NCBI GenBank assembly: GCA_025890175.1
Contig: JANPYM010000001.1
Span: forward strand, 3,636,971-3,700,970
Source of the DNA: Ciborinia camelliae
Lineage: Eukaryota; Ascomycota; Leotiomycetes; Helotiales; Sclerotiniaceae
Direction of reading: 5' to 3'
Length of the DNA: 64,000 bases
Under the pieces are notes generated by a model. That model searched no databases. It worked only from the letters and a program-made list of their open reading frames with translations, and had not been told where the DNA came from. Below are positions 46,193-57,606 of the stretch, one piece after another (positions within the stretch are counted from its first letter, which is position 1; each line of letters opens with the position of its first letter). A program made the translations under genes and the position numbers.

Positions 46193-46885
46193 ATTGAAAT
46201 TATATATTGAAAAGATAGTCCTGTTACTCCTTAATTAGAGATATATGGAATATTATGCTTACCTCTTTTTATGAATTAAATTGAAAAGTATTGAAGTTAC
46301 CACCTGGGTAGACTTTGCAAATGTTGTTGTAATTAGAACACGAGGCTCGAAGTTGTGAGTGTGTAAAGAGAGTAATAGTATACTGTAGAGAGGATTGTTC
46401 TTGACAATTGGATTGTTCAGTGGAATACTGTTTAACTTTATAGATGTACTCTCCTTTGTATCAATAGCCATAAAGGCCCTTGGAGATTCGAAAATAGGAC
46501 AAAGACTTCTTTGTGCCAAATACAAAGCGCGTGCTATTTTGAGCTGAACAATCGCTATTGTTGAAAAACCCCCCTTTGTTTCCATCTTCTTAAAGACAAA
46601 GAAGCGACTCAGTTCTTTGTTCATCTATTGTAGACTGTTGTGGCGAAAAAATGAACAGGAAATAATCTTCACCCTCACAATTACTTCAATTGCAAGGCCA
46701 GAACAATGACATTTTGTCACCTGAACAAGTCAAACCTCATGCCCCTATATGATCGTACTCTTTCCCGTTTATTCTTATCTTTTACTCTCTAACCTCCGCA
46801 CCAAGAATAAACAGGTTTCGGTAACCAATACCACACTGCTTACATCAACCATCAAAAAGAAGCTTCAGCAACTCAAATCTCAAAA
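46193..46885. other. Divergent intergenic region
   Basis: Shared upstream region of the membrane-protein gene (minus) and the Cys/coiled-coil gene (plus). A 121-codon minus-strand frame at 46259-46624 is probably spurious. Confidence 0.4.
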
Positions 46886-48091
46886 ATGTGCAACTTAATC
46901 GTTACTCTATGCCCATCCTGCTTGAAGGCTGCGGCTCCATCTCGACTCAAGAAATGCGTTAACAAATCGGGCCCTTTTATTGGTGGCATAACATGCACAG
47001 TGAACGAATTCAAGATCATCTCGAAAAACCCCTGTGAGTCCTGCAACGCTCGTCAAAGGCCATCAAGTCCCACCAGATTACGCACTCAAGACATCCTCGA
47101 AGAGATGTGCTTGAAGATTCCAGAATGGCGCCCTGCTCCACCGCCAGAAGATCCCACCCCTCCCAACACCATTCTTCCAAACTGGAGCCCCGAAACCCTC
47201 GCTGCAACTCAGACCGAAGAACTTTTCTTCGAACACATCACACGATTCCACTGCGTGGAAGTGAAGAATCGAGAAGGTTTGTCAAGTCAACGAGGCGGAA
47301 TTCCCTTGTGTTTGGTGGCTGGTGTTCCGAGGAGAAATCGAAAGCCTGTGGGAGTCTATCGACGACCTCCGAGATTTGCCCCAACGAAAACATCACGAGT
47401 AGAGGGTAGGGGTTGGGCCACGATCTCTCTACCCCTGTCAGCGCGGGGCAACAGTCTTTTAGGACTTGAGCCTGCACCGCGAGCTAAATCAGATCAAGGA
47501 AATCAGCTACCGGCAAGAACACCAAGTTGTTTGGTTCCAGAGGTCATCGAACCAAGAAGCCCAGTCCGACATGAGAATTTGGTCGTGTCGCCACTCCCAA
47601 CCAAGTCACTCAAACTGCAAATCCCACCGGAAGCATCCGCTTCCGACCAACCTCAAGGCATCGGCTCAACCCTCTCATCAGCCAAATCAGGACGCTCAGA
47701 ATATCTTCTCCCGGGTCCATCACCCCAGGTACAGACATTCAGCGCCGAGGCGTTCGCTCAGATCCCTTCACACTATGATTTGCGACCAGTTCAATATCCC
47801 GCACCCCTCCACTTTCCCACACCAGAACAGCCAGCTCAAGAGCGCGAACAGCGTGAGACTCTGGACCAGATCTCACAGCGCGCTCAAGAGTGCCAAGAAC
47901 GAGAGCGTCAACAACTAGAAAGCCAGAGAATCCGAGAATCTCAACAACGCGATGACCAGAGATCCCGCTCCGAAGTTGCACCTCCACGAACCGTCAACGA
48001 TGTGCAATTTCAGAGTGTCCGACCCTCCAAGTCCCAGCGCATTTTGAGATTCATTTCAAGGCTTTCAAAGGATCGTTCTTCGGGGATCTGA
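46886..48091 (+). CDS. Cys-motif and coiled-coil protein, unknown
   Basis: A 401-aa ORF. The N-terminus has spaced cysteines (MCNLIVTLCPSCLK, KKC, GGITC, NPCESC), possibly a small metal-binding module. Next come FFEHITRFHCVEV and a Pro/Ser-rich middle, and the C-terminus is Gln/Glu/Arg-rich and coiled-coil-like (EREQRETLDQISQRAQECQE) with a basic end. I do not recognise a family. The middle third (about 47265-47520) reads as more protein-like in the two other forward frames (FRGEIESLWESIDDLRDL; then LNQIKEISYRQEHQ), so the true model may be spliced or contain frameshifts. Confidence 0.5.
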   Translation: MCNLIVTLCPSCLKAAAPSRLKKCVNKSGPFIGGITCTVNEFKIISKNPCESCNARQRPSSPTRLRTQDILEEMCLKIPEWRPAPPPEDPTPPNTILPNWSPETLAATQTEELFFEHITRFHCVEVKNREGLSSQRGGIPLCLVAGVPRRNRKPVGVYRRPPRFAPTKTSRVEGRGWATISLPLSARGNSLLGLEPAPRAKSDQGNQLPARTPSCLVPEVIEPRSPVRHENLVVSPLPTKSLKLQIPPEASASDQPQGIGSTLSSAKSGRSEYLLPGPSPQVQTFSAEAFAQIPSHYDLRPVQYPAPLHFPTPEQPAQEREQRETLDQISQRAQECQERERQQLESQRIRESQQRDDQRSRSEVAPPRTVNDVQFQSVRPSKSQRILRFISRLSKDRSSGI

Positions 48092-48430
48092 CGCTTGAGT
48101 GGTGAGTGAGTGACCAGGTGAGTGTGTGTGTGTCATACGTGTGTGGGCGAATCTTAATGAGGCTGGTTCTCATTTATCTTTCTCTTCTTCTCATTTTGTT
48201 TTTGGCGTTCGTGAATTTCCATCCAATAATATCACACTAGGTAAAACACCAAAAAGGTAGACGGTAGACGGTAGGCGCGGGCCCTGGAGATAAATTGTGA
48301 CATTTCATACAGAATTGAATTAACACCAATGAAAACTATAATAAAACCATATCCTATATTAAAGAATTTCCGCCCGTGATCAACGCCTTGCTCCTATGAA
48401 TCTAGTCTCGTTGTTTGCTTTTTTGATCTA
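48092..48430. other. Convergent intergenic region
   Basis: The 3' flanks of two convergent genes. A GTGTGTGT stretch lies at 48120-48132. Nothing else was recognised. Confidence 0.4.
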
Positions 48431-51256
48431 TCAATTCTTTGCCGAATCGATTCCCAAAGGTACAGCGTTTGCAGTACGTAACCATTCTCCATTGAATGCA
48501 TTAATTAGCCAGTTGCTAAGTTCTGCGAGCAAGTTAGTATTGAAAATATGTTGGAGGTCATAGAAAAATGACTTACTGTCATAAACAATTCTATTTGCGT
48601 TATGAAAGCGAATAGAATGGTCGCTATCTGGGAAAACGTGTACATCGTAGTTTTCTATACCATTAAGATCAAGGTGATCCAGTAAAGTGAGCGTACTTTG
48701 CATATGCACGTTATCGTCTGCGATACCGTGCATGACTAAGAATCGGACATTCTTGGAAAGTGCCGTCATATTGCTGATGCTGGTATTATCATATCCACCA
48801 GGATTGTGTTGAGGCGTATGCATATATCGCTCCGTATAGATTGAATCGTAGAATCGCCAATCAGTGACGGGCGCCACAGCCATGCCATAAGAGAATGTCT
48901 CTCCGGCATCTTGCTCTAGAGTCTTCAATGTCATGAAACCACCATATGACCAACCCCAAATAGCCATTCTTGATGCATCGACGTACTTTTTACTAGCCCA
49001 GATCTTAGCGGTTTCAATTTGATCACGTGCCTCATAGTGACCGATATTACCACGAATAATGGTTCGGGCTTTTCGTCCGATGTATCCTGTGCCACGGCCA
49101 TCAACGGTTACGACAATGTAGCCAAGACTTGAGGCAATATAAGATTCAAAATCAACCCCGAAAATCTTGCTAACAGTCTGAGATCCGGGGCCACCATAAA
49201 GGTAAAATAACACAGGATACTTCTTCTTTGGGTTGAAGTGGGGCGGTCGGCGCTCAACAACTTGCAGCTCGAATCCGTCGATAGTGACAGTCTGATAGAT
49301 AAGAATAGGCAGTTCATGTGTCTTTGCCAGCTTAGCCAGACCTTTATTCTCCTCGATCGTATGTGTATAGTGATTATCGTTGCTGGGAGTGCTGATAACC
49401 TTCTGCCACGGAATATTTGGACCATCATAGTTAAGAAGCACATATCCAGCTCCTTTGGAGAATGAAGCCCCATAATAACCTTCCGTCGAAGTGTCAGTGA
49501 CCGCTTTCAGATCTGTACCATCCAGTTTGACGCTGTATACTTGTCTTGTAATTGGAGACTCTTTAGTAGAAACAAAATAGACAAGATTGTTCTTAAGATC
49601 AACAGCAGAAGGAGCCTTTACAACTTCCCAATTTCCAGAGGTAAGAAGGATAGGCTCAGGATTATCCATGGGCGTGAAATAACCCAAATGATCATAATTT
49701 CCGTGGATGATAGTGTCAATGTATCCATCGTGGGGACGTCCGTTTGCAGGATCTGCAGGAATATAGGTCGTATCCTCAGACACTTCAAACCACCCACCAT
49801 CAAGCTTTTGAATATCTGTATATCGTACAGTCTTCCCATTTCGAGCTACAACATCAACAAGAACGACTCGCAAGATGTCACTTTCCCTGTTGGTCTCGCG
49901 AATCAGAGCTTTACCTGTCGAACCAGCCCAAACTACTTCTGTAATCAAGAGATTTTTGGGCTCGAAGCCACCTTCAATCTTGACTTCGAATACCTCTGCT
50001 TTCTGAATATCATAAAACAGAAGATCGACAGTAGGATTTGGTGCACCGGCTTTGGGGTATTTGATTTCTCTGACTTCAGGATAATTCTCCTCTCCTGGCA
50101 AAGGCCCCTTCCCACTGGGTCTCGAGACAAAGTATTGAATTGGGTATTCGGGTACTTCGGATTCATTTGTACGGAGGAATGCAATATACTTGCCACTGTC
50201 ATCCCACCATGTTGCACTGGCGCCACCAAAAACCTCTTCCTCATAGACCCAATCAGGTACACCATAAAAGAATTCTGGTCCGCCATCTACAGATATTTGG
50301 ATGACCGTTGGCGACGATAGTTTTCGAAGGAACATATTGTTATCACGAGTGAAAACAATGGCATCACTCTTAGGACTCCAGCTAGCGAGTTGAACACGTC
50401 CATCTAGATCTACAGGATCTAGTGGCTCCGCAGTTTGGGATGCGACGTCGAAGATCCAATATTTCGCATAGAAAGAATGTCTCCAGTTTGACTGAATATC
50501 TGTTGCGATTAGGACTTTCTTCAAATCCTTACTGGGGTACACTCTGCTTGGTGACAATGTTCTCCCCGCAACTTTGAAATTTGCAGCCTTCATCAAAGTC
50601 ATCGTGTCAAGGGTTCCTACAGCTTCCGGGTTTTGGGCTCTGACGTCTTGCACAATCAAATAATCCTTTCCGGGTGAGCCTTCCTGGAGTAGCAATCCAT
50701 CCTCCCCGTTGGCTCCTTCAATCCAGCTTATACTGTGTGTAGTCGGTCTCCATTGACCGTACATGACCTCATCCATTGTAACCTTCTTTCCATTTCCTCT
50801 CGATGATGTCGCCTGTGGATCATGGGGAGTTTCCGATGAATGTTTGTATGCCTGTTTTCCCAAGAATATAAACAGTGCTAGCACCCACGCTCCAATGAAC
50901 ACTCCCCCAACAATCCATATCAACCGTCTCAATCTCTTATCGACCGACTTGTTCGTCGCTCCATTCGTAAGGAAGGCACCCTCCTCCAAATCGCAGTCCT
51001 TTTCTTCTTCTTCCTCATCCAAATTTATTTGCATATGTTCATCGTCCGCATACGCCATCTCCCCACTATGGGGGAACTTAGGTGTCCCCATCGTCGGTTT
51101 CTCTGACCTATTCGCGGCTACACGTTCGCCGATGCGATCGAAGACCAGGCTTGTAGTCGAAGCAGTTGAAGCGACAGAATCGGACGATTTTCGCGAAACA
51201 GACTCCTGCTCTGTTGACGGAAGCTGTGCGTTTTCTTCGGTGTTCCCAGCCAACAT
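48431..51256 (-). CDS. dapB: Dipeptidyl aminopeptidase B (type IV)
   Basis: A type II membrane serine peptidase of the S9B family (Dap2/Ste13 type), removing X-Pro or X-Ala dipeptides, probably in the vacuole. An acidic cytosolic tail of about 107 residues precedes one membrane helix at about 111-133 ([20 protein letters not shown]). The beta-propeller then includes [10 protein letters not shown]. The hydrolase triad is Ser770 (GWSYGG), Asp847 (HGIADDNVH) and His880 (DSDHSIRF). The frame is continuous for 941 codons but hides a 54-nt in-frame intron at 48523-48576 (donor GTAAGT, branch TACTAAC, acceptor CGCAG); splicing restores IVYDKLSNWL and gives 923 aa. Ste13 (Golgi) is the alternative assignment; fungal DapB has this length and tail. 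Confidence 0.92.
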   Translation of the reverse strand: MLAGNTEENAQLPSTEQESVSRKSSDSVASTASTTSLVFDRIGERVAANRSEKPTMGTPKFPHSGEMAYADDEHMQINLDEEEEEKDCDLEEGAFLTNGATNKSVDKRLRRLIWIVGGVFIGAWVLALFIFLGKQAYKHSSETPHDPQATSSRGNGKKVTMDEVMYGQWRPTTHSISWIEGANGEDGLLLQEGSPGKDYLIVQDVRAQNPEAVGTLDTMTLMKAANFKVAGRTLSPSRVYPSKDLKKVLIATDIQSNWRHSFYAKYWIFDVASQTAEPLDPVDLDGRVQLASWSPKSDAIVFTRDNNMFLRKLSSPTVIQISVDGGPEFFYGVPDWVYEEEVFGGASATWWDDSGKYIAFLRTNESEVPEYPIQYFVSRPSGKGPLPGEENYPEVREIKYPKAGAPNPTVDLLFYDIQKAEVFEVKIEGGFEPKNLLITEVVWAGSTGKALIRETNRESDILRVVLVDVVARNGKTVRYTDIQKLDGGWFEVSEDTTYIPADPANGRPHDGYIDTIIHGNYDHLGYFTPMDNPEPILLTSGNWEVVKAPSAVDLKNNLVYFVSTKESPITRQVYSVKLDGTDLKAVTDTSTEGYYGASFSKGAGYVLLNYDGPNIPWQKVISTPSNDNHYTHTIEENKGLAKLAKTHELPILIYQTVTIDGFELQVVERRPPHFNPKKKYPVLFYLYGGPGSQTVSKIFGVDFESYIASSLGYIVVTVDGRGTGYIGRKARTIIRGNIGHYEARDQIETAKIWASKKYVDASRMAIWGWSYGGFMTLKTLEQDAGETFSYGMAVAPVTDWRFYDSIYTERYMHTPQHNPGGYDNTSISNMTALSKNVRFLVMHGIADDNVHMQSTLTLLDHLDLNGIENYDVHVFPDSDHSIRFHNANRIVYDSKSFFYDLQHIFNTNLLAELSNWLINAFNGEWLRTANAVPLGIDSAKN

Positions 51257-51879
51257 ATCTGGAGGGTACGGGAGTTTCAGTGGGTCTGGGGGTTCAGAAC
51301 AGCGCCAATAACCATATGTGGAACCGTCTCAATTCGAAATGCCCATTGCTTTTGAACAATTTGCAAATTCAATGGTGAAAAATTGTTGAAAGGGAAAAAG
51401 AGACCTGAATAGGAAAATTTGTTTATTGAGGACTGTATTGGGAAGTGTTCTAGAAGACGTCTTTGTCAATGTTTTGATGGTCCAGCTTCCCCAATTCGTG
51501 GAGGACCGGCAATTATTGAAACTCGCCAATCCATCAAAGGTGTACAGTACACCTTAGATTATAAAAGCCTTTTCACGAGTTTCGATATATTACATTTACA
51601 TCGGATTAACCGCGACTATGATATTATTACAAAAGGAGGACTTCTTCCTTAGGAGAAAACAAAGAATAGTTTCTATTAGAATCGTGGATTAATGGTCACT
51701 TTGTCCAATTAGATTGCCACAACAAGACTTCTATAGCGATACTATTTTTGGATGGTGACTGTCAATGGAATTTTGAAACTTCTCCGAGGGACGGCGGGAG
51801 TATTTTATATATTGGAGCTGAAATATGAGCCCGTATTCGGTGTTGCAAACTTATTATGAAACTATCAATATATCATTCA
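51257..51879. other. Intergenic, upstream of dapB
   Basis: Promoter side of the dapB gene. No coding feature is supported. Confidence 0.4.
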
Positions 51880-52092
51880 TTATATTTGGGACCATAACCC
51901 GCAAATTAAATATAATTCTACAATAAGTACTCCTCCAATCACCATCAATGGTATTATATATGCAATCATATAATTTTCCAATCTAGAACCCGCTCCAATA
52001 ACACCATATCTTATGCCCTTCCTAAGATCCTTCTCAGCCTCGAGCCATACCAAACGCCATTGTTCCTCGTGTGTAGACATTTGCCCCTTCAT
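51880..52092 (-). CDS. Small tail-anchored-like ORF below PXMP4
   Basis: A 70-aa ORF starting 15 nt after the PXMP4 stop codon on the same strand. It has a charged N-terminus (EEQWRLVWLEAEKDLRKGI) and a hydrophobic C-terminal segment (MIAYIIPLMVIGGVLIVELY). It may be a separate small protein, an alternative C-terminal exon of PXMP4 (a GTAAGT donor overlaps the PXMP4 stop), or chance. Not recognised. Confidence 0.25.
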   Translation of the reverse strand: MKGQMSTHEEQWRLVWLEAEKDLRKGIRYGVIGAGSRLENYMIAYIIPLMVIGGVLIVELYLICGLWSQI

Positions 52093-52106
52093 CTTCCCGA
52101 GACCCC

Positions 52107-52954
52107 TTACTTACTATGCACAATAAAGTTCCTCAAACTATCCCAATGATCGCTCTGCACATAAATATAATCCATACTACTCCTTAACCCACTCTGTACA
52201 CTATCTGGATACCATCTGAATAACCACATAACACTTCCCCAGCTCAGCGCTGCAAATACGGGCCATGCGTCGTTAGATATTCGATTTGAAAGCGCTTCGT
52301 TGCGGATAATTCCTGCTGATGGGAGAACGGCTAGTTGGGCTAATGACAAACATACTCGCGCGAATACTGTGCGCAGCCTTGAATCAGATTACTGGAGTCT
52401 CGAAAGTAAGGACAAACATACCGAATATAACAATTTGTTTACTAACGCTACTAACATGACCTTTCTTTGACCTCCTCCCGAATACCACATATCCACCTAA
52501 TAGGCCTGCGAGAAAAGTATCCCACTTCCCCTCCTTCCCTTGACTACCCCCTGAGTATTTCAGAGCCAACATCGTAGTCTTATATATCGTAGCATATTTC
52601 GCGAGATTTTGCGCATGTGTTCGTGTTGCGCGGAGTATCAGTGCTATCTTTTCGCGGACGGTCCCAGATCGAAATAGAAACATCATGCTGAAATTCCAAA
52701 TCAGTTATACGCCCGAGAACTAGCTAAGGAGGAACAGAAAGAGAAGCCTTACACCAATGCATGAGGAAACCTGACTTTGGCACCGTAGACAGCGCCGCTA
52801 CGAGCAGCTTTGAGGATGGCGAGGAATTCTGCATTTTTGGGATCCAGAATAAAGCGCTCAAGTGCTGTCTATATTGACGCATCAGGATACTGCGGATATT
52901 GCGACGAGAATGGTGGATATATACCTTTATGATAGCAATTCTTCCCTCCTCCAT
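52107..52954 (-). CDS. PXMP4: Peroxisomal membrane protein PXMP4-like
   Basis: Tim17/PXMP4-family peroxisomal membrane protein. Four exons: 52954-52925, 52868-52753, 52687-52422 and 52366-52107, giving 223 aa (human PXMP4 is 212). Splicing restores VRFPHALV|MMFLFRSGTVREK and VIFV|FARVCLSLAQLAVL. Typical blocks are ARSGAVYGAKVRFPHALV, RATRTHAQNLAKYATIYK, LAGLLGGYVVFG and SSMDYIYVQSDHWDSLRNF. All four sets of splice sites are GT-AG with 55-65-nt introns. The start at 52954 (MEEGRIAIIK) is the first in-frame ATG in this reading; an extra upstream exon is possible. It is divergent from RPF2 across 461 bp. Confidence 0.88.
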
Positions 52955-53415
52955 CTTGTCGGCAGGGGAAATGAACCTCGGCAACTTATGTATTCCTCCA
53001 AATCAAACAGTTTCCTAGAAGAAGACAGAAAATAATTGGTAAATACTATCTCCGTATACTCATCTGTAACCCTTCAATCCTGTATTCAAATCGCAGATGG
53101 AGGATCAAAGAAACAAAGTCAATGAAGCAAAAAGTAAACTCAGGAATGAAACTCGGCATGCTTATGAACATGAATTCGGATTGATACTCACTCGCTACCC
53201 CACAGACTTCAATACAGGGATTCCTTAGCGTCCGCTCAGGTCCGCACCGCATGGTTCATTAAGTGGAGCTGGAAGTTTTGCATGTGAGATTCAGGCATGA
53301 ATACTTCTTGCCTTATGTAATAAATTCAGCGCTAGTGCTTTATCTATTATCGGGATCGCAAAAAAAAAGTTCGAGCTTTACTTCTTCACATAATACCACA
53401 TAATCTCGATTCATC
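52955..53415. promoter_or_regulatory. Divergent PXMP4/RPF2 promoter region
   Basis: 461 bp between divergent start codons. It contains a poly-A tract at about 53360-53368 and no supported gene. Confidence 0.45.
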
Positions 53416-54456
53416 ATGTTGCGCCAAATGTAAGCGCCTTCGATCCTCTTCAGAATTCCAATTGAATCTTTCAAACTAATCTATGTTTCTAGCAAACCAC
53501 GTAATGCCCGCAGCAAACGCGCTCTCACAAAAAAAGCACCTAAGCCAGTCGAAAATCCAAAAACCGCCCTCTTCCTCCGCTATACCACTTGCTCGCAACC
53601 TACACAAGACTGTCTCACAGATCTTCACACTCTCCATTTACCCCTCGCAAAGAAATTCACCAAGAAGAATAGTATTCATCCTTTCGACGATCCTTCTTCC
53701 CTTGAATTTTTCTCGGAAAAGAACGATGCTTCCCTTCTAGTTTTCGGTTCCTCATCTAAGAAACGACCACATTCTATTACTTTATGCAGAATGTTTGATT
53801 ATAAGGTTTTGGATTTGTTAGAGTTGAATCTTGATGCGGATTCGTTCAGGACTTTGAGTCAGTTCAAGAATAAGAAATGCGCTGTTGGATTGAAACCTAT
53901 GGTTCTGTTCTCGGGTACCCCTTTTGAGAACCCTGTTTCCGACGAATATACCCTTGCGAAATCGATGTTCCTCGACTTCTTCAAGGGGGAGCCTGCAGAT
54001 AAAGTGGATGTGGAGGGTCTCCAGTATATTGTTTCTATCTCGGCGAGGGATAGCGTAGATGGAGAGGAGGAGAAGCCAAAGATTCATCTACGAGTATACT
54101 TAATACGGACGAAGAAAAGTGGCCAAAAGTTGCCACGAGTTGAGGTTGAGGAGATGGGCCCAAGGATGGATTTCAGAGTTGGTAGAGTTAAGGAAGCGGA
54201 TGAGAGCATAATGAAGGAAGCAATGAGAAGAGCAAGAGGAAGTGCGGAGAGACCTAAGAAGAACATCAGCACAGATATTGTTGGTGACAAGATGGGTAGA
54301 ATCCATCTTGGTAAACAAGATTTGAAGGAGTTGCAAACCAGAAAAATGAAGGGTTTGAAGAGGAGCAGAGACGTAGCTGATGACGACGAGGGCGATGATG
54401 ATGATGAGGATATTGTTAGCGATGATGAGCCTGTAAAGAGGTCAAAGAAGGCATGA
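53416..54456 (+). CDS. RPF2: Ribosome biogenesis factor RPF2 (Brix domain)
   Basis: A nucleolar Brix-domain protein that, with Rrs1, brings 5S RNP into 60S pre-ribosomes. Exons are 53416-53429 (14 nt) and 53493-54456, giving 325 aa (yeast Rpf2 is 344). The tiny first exon restores MLRQIKPRNARSKRALTKK. Conserved blocks are KNSIHPFDDPSSLEFFSEKN, SSSKKRPHSITLCRMFDYK, VGLKPMVLFSG, MFLDFFKGE, MGPRMDFRVGR and GDKMGRIHLGKQDLKELQTR, then KMKGLKR and an acidic/basic tail. Without the 14-nt exon the reading frame has no good start, so it is easily misannotated. Confidence 0.95.
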
Positions 54457-54680
54457 GTCATTGTCACTTCGTGCAGTAATATCAGGATATCAGGTGTTTG
54501 GAGTCAAAGGCATTTGAAAAAGGATTTCCGGATAACCTAGCCGGTTTTGCTCGAGCATTAAATGCCAAAGTAAATAAAAAGCTAGCCATTGTTATCCCCA
54601 CCAACATTACTTCTTTATGAGTAAATTTCTCTGAATTTCTTGACTCCAAATTTCTTGATTGCCATCGGCAACCTTCACCT

Positions 54681-55689
54681 TCAGTTATACCCGTAAAGCA
54701 TGTATGACTTTCGTCGATCGAAATGCTGAGATAGCCGCTCGCACTCTACCCTGTTGTAGTTTGCTTCATGTGTATGATACTTTTCGCAGAACGATTTCGG
54801 GGCTATCTTTTTCTCGTTAAGAGGCTTAAAATACAAATTCTCGTCTCGATCCTTCATTAACTGAATAGCCATATCATGAATAAGCTCAGGATACATCTTC
54901 TCATCCAAATCGTATAATTCCCCATTGCACAAGTTCCCGATTGCATTGATGGCGAGAAAATTGCGCAAGGCTGAATGTTTTGCGGTATTTTTACATGCGT
55001 AATCCAAGACTTCCAAATCATACCCGTGGTTTCCCTCGAAATAGGAACTGAGAGCGTCGACTGCTTGGTTTCGAAGTCGTGGCATCTGGTATTTATCGCC
55101 TAGAACATAGAGTTTCACCAATATCCCGTCTGGTCGATCTATCGGGGTTTTCGTAGCAGAGTCCTTTTCTGACAAATAGATATTACTGTTAAAATAAACC
55201 CAGTTTACAAAAGCTCTGATAACTTCTGGTTCATCTTCGGGTAGCAGGATGATATCTTTCTCTGTGCTTTGCCGTTCTTGCTTGCAGGCAGCTTCAAAGA
55301 AAGGGCTTGCTGCACAGAGTATATCTTTGTGAACGACGAATCTCGAATCTTTGCTCTCAGGATCGTCCCCGACAAGCAAGGTGACAACCTCGTTGAGGCA
55401 TCTGCATAAATCAGCATGTATACAATTTGGTATTTGAAATTCAAAACTACAGTGCTAGGCGAGCCCTGTCATACGGACGCATACCAACCTCATATCTGCC
55501 TTCCTTTTCCTAGATATCACATCTTCATTGGCATGAGTTAGTTGAACGGGATTGAGATTGGAACCCTGATACATGGAGTTAGCATTGATATGAGGAATTG
55601 AAAGACTCAATACTTACACTGGAACTTGAAGCCTTCGTGACATCGCCGAAGACCGAGCCATTCTCAACAGGCCTACTTGGATGCTGCAT
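54681..55689 (-). CDS. BTB/POZ domain protein
   Basis: Three exons: 55689-55618, 55565-55489 and 55401-54681, giving 289 aa. The BTB domain starts at about residue 54 (VTLLVGDDPESKDSRFVVHK, ILCAASPFFEAAC) and continues with IILLPEDEPEVIRAFVNWVY and LYVLGDKYQMPRLRNQAVDAL. This is the common fungal short BTB type found as dimerising adaptors, sometimes for Cullin-3 ligases; the substrate is unknown. The C-terminal helical part ends HFDRRKSYMLYGYN. Small 5' exons were placed by frame and splice signals (GTAAGT donor, TATCAG acceptor, TGCAG acceptor). It is tail-to-tail with RPF2. Confidence 0.85.
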
Positions 55690-56394
55690 GGCTACTCTGT
55701 TGCCGGGAAGATACAAAGATGCAGCGCAAATTAACGAGGATAGCGATATTTATGAAACATGTACAAGTAATTTGGACGGTAGAATCAACTACGTTAGATG
55801 ATTGGTAAGGAAAAGAAGAAGAGGAGATGAAAATCGAAGAAGAAAAGCTAAGATCAAAAGTCAGGGGAACCAGCAAGCGTGCCTTCCACTCTGGTTATGG
55901 GAAGCGAAGCGAAGCTGGAAGTATACGAAGTAAATCGTATAGAAAAGTCGAAATCTATTTAGGTATTGTTAATACTCTCCGGTATTAAAGTAGGTATCTA
56001 AGCCTAAGAGACCATTTGATTGTCGAATTTTACTTTAGATACCTACCTATTGAAGAATAATATGAAGTATTTGCCTAGATATACTTCGAGTTTATTATGG
56101 GATTTATTTCGTGACTTTACACACCTCTGGGAATGGCAATAAACTCATCATTGCAAATATATGAGTATGAGACAATATAATTGCGAGATTTCGAAGATAT
56201 ATTTGTATAATTGTGATCTCATTGGAAGCATGAATAAACTTGACGGGTGTTGTTGCCCGTCTCTCATACCCCCTTTACTCAGTAACCGTCAACAGCCTAT
56301 GGGTATCTCATGCATGCATTGTATATGATCAAGCGCCGTTGACTTCAACAGGAAGCCCTTCTACTAATCAGAAATTCTAGTCAAATCATCTGAT
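55690..56394. other. Intergenic
   Basis: BTB gene promoter side and EMC3 3' flank. No gene recognised. CTACCT motifs occur near 56040. Confidence 0.4.
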
Positions 56395-57381
56395 CTATAC
56401 CCTCACACTTTCCAATAATCTCTGCTCTACGCCCTCCAATGTGCTCTTGTGAGCTAACACAGACAAATTCTCGGCCTCGCCTTGAAATTGCTTATCGGGG
56501 TCTACACCTGGTCCAAACATTTGTGCACCTGCTCCTGGACCCATTTGGCCCATTTGTTGGGCCATTTGACTTGCAGCTATGTTTACTTAGTACCTCATCT
56601 TGCCAGTATTGAAAGATTAACCTACCATTATCGCTTCCCAACAGATAGTTGAAAACTGATTGTAACCCAAAGATACAAAGAACATACCACGAAATGGAAG
56701 ACATCCATTGTGGGTCCATATCTCTAGTAGCTACTCCAGCTTGCAACATGCTCTTGAACTTAATCGTCAGGGGAAATGGCAATTTAACTAGAATCCACAT
56801 CAGTACTGATCGAGTAACTGTTTCCGGGGAAAACCCAACTAATAACAAATCCACTGAAAAATGCATTGATCCAGCCCATAATCAGAGTCTGCGGGATCAT
56901 CATGGACATATTCCCTTTCATCATACCCATCATTCCCTCCATAGCCGCCGGATCAGTCATTGGATTTGGAGCTGCTTGTCCCTTCTTCTCTGGCTCCTTT
57001 AAGAACTTCCCTTCTTCAAAGGCTTGTACCAGATAATCTTTGCGGGGTTGGAAAGCGGCGGGGGTGAGGACGTGAGCGTTGTTGCGGAGGTTAATGCCTC
57101 GAATTAGAGATCGTTGTTCGCGAATGGCGGGGAGCTCTTGTTTCTTGGGGGTGGTGGCCATGAGAACAGTAGCATAGTGACGAAGAATACCAGTCAAAAT
57201 CTTGATCTCGAGTTAGCACTTCCAATATCAGAAGAACGAGTAGACATTTACCATAACAATAGTAATAGGTATCAAGATCCAGTAACTACATCTCTATCAG
57301 CTCAATCCACCACAAACAACAGTGAAATGCTCACAATAGCTGGGGATCCCTATGGATCGTCTGCACAAGGGCTTGTGCCAT
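56395..57381 (-). CDS. EMC3: ER membrane complex subunit 3
   Basis: EMC3 (Oxa1/TMCO1/GET1 superfamily, DUF106) is the core insertase subunit of the ER membrane complex. Five exons: 57381-57335, 57285-57252, 57200-56840, 56787-56626 and 56576-56395, giving 261 aa, matching the usual length. Splicing restores IHRDPQLFYWILIPITIVM|ILTGILRHYATVLM, FFSGFVI|IKLPFPLTIKFK and GSDN|AASQMAQQMG. There are three membrane helices, a basic loop (TPKKQELPAIREQ), the PMTDPAAMEGMMG motif and MDPQWMSSISWYVL. Introns are 49-53 nt. The frame upstream of 57381 is open to 57528, but the chosen Met matches the family. It is divergent from SPC2 with 225 bp between starts. Confidence 0.93.
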
Positions 57382-57606
57382 CTTTTCAATAGCTCCTTGA
57401 TCTGCCTCGTTGCAAAAGATATATGTATGAGGGGTTGTCGCGAAATGAATTCTAGGTCTGTGGTTGAATCTGACATCAAATGTGGCTTTCCACGCTAAAC
57501 TCGGATCCTTGCGAGAGAGCTTCATCAAGACACGTTCTCTTTGTCACCATTGCGACAACAGCCTCCATTTCCACACAACTATAAAAAAAGTGTAAATAAA
57601 TCGACA
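57382..57606. promoter_or_regulatory. Bidirectional EMC3/SPC2 promoter
   Basis: Only 225 bp separate the start codons of two divergently transcribed ER-membrane biogenesis genes. The region must hold both promoters. No single motif can be assigned with confidence. Confidence 0.6.

Noticed and set aside
46259..46624. 121-codon minus-strand ORF upstream of the 207-aa membrane protein
   Set aside because: No domain, no in-frame splice to the downstream gene; probably 5' flanking DNA.
49541..50320. 259-codon plus-strand ORF inside dapB
   Set aside because: Antisense to the conserved DapB propeller region; no recognisable domain.
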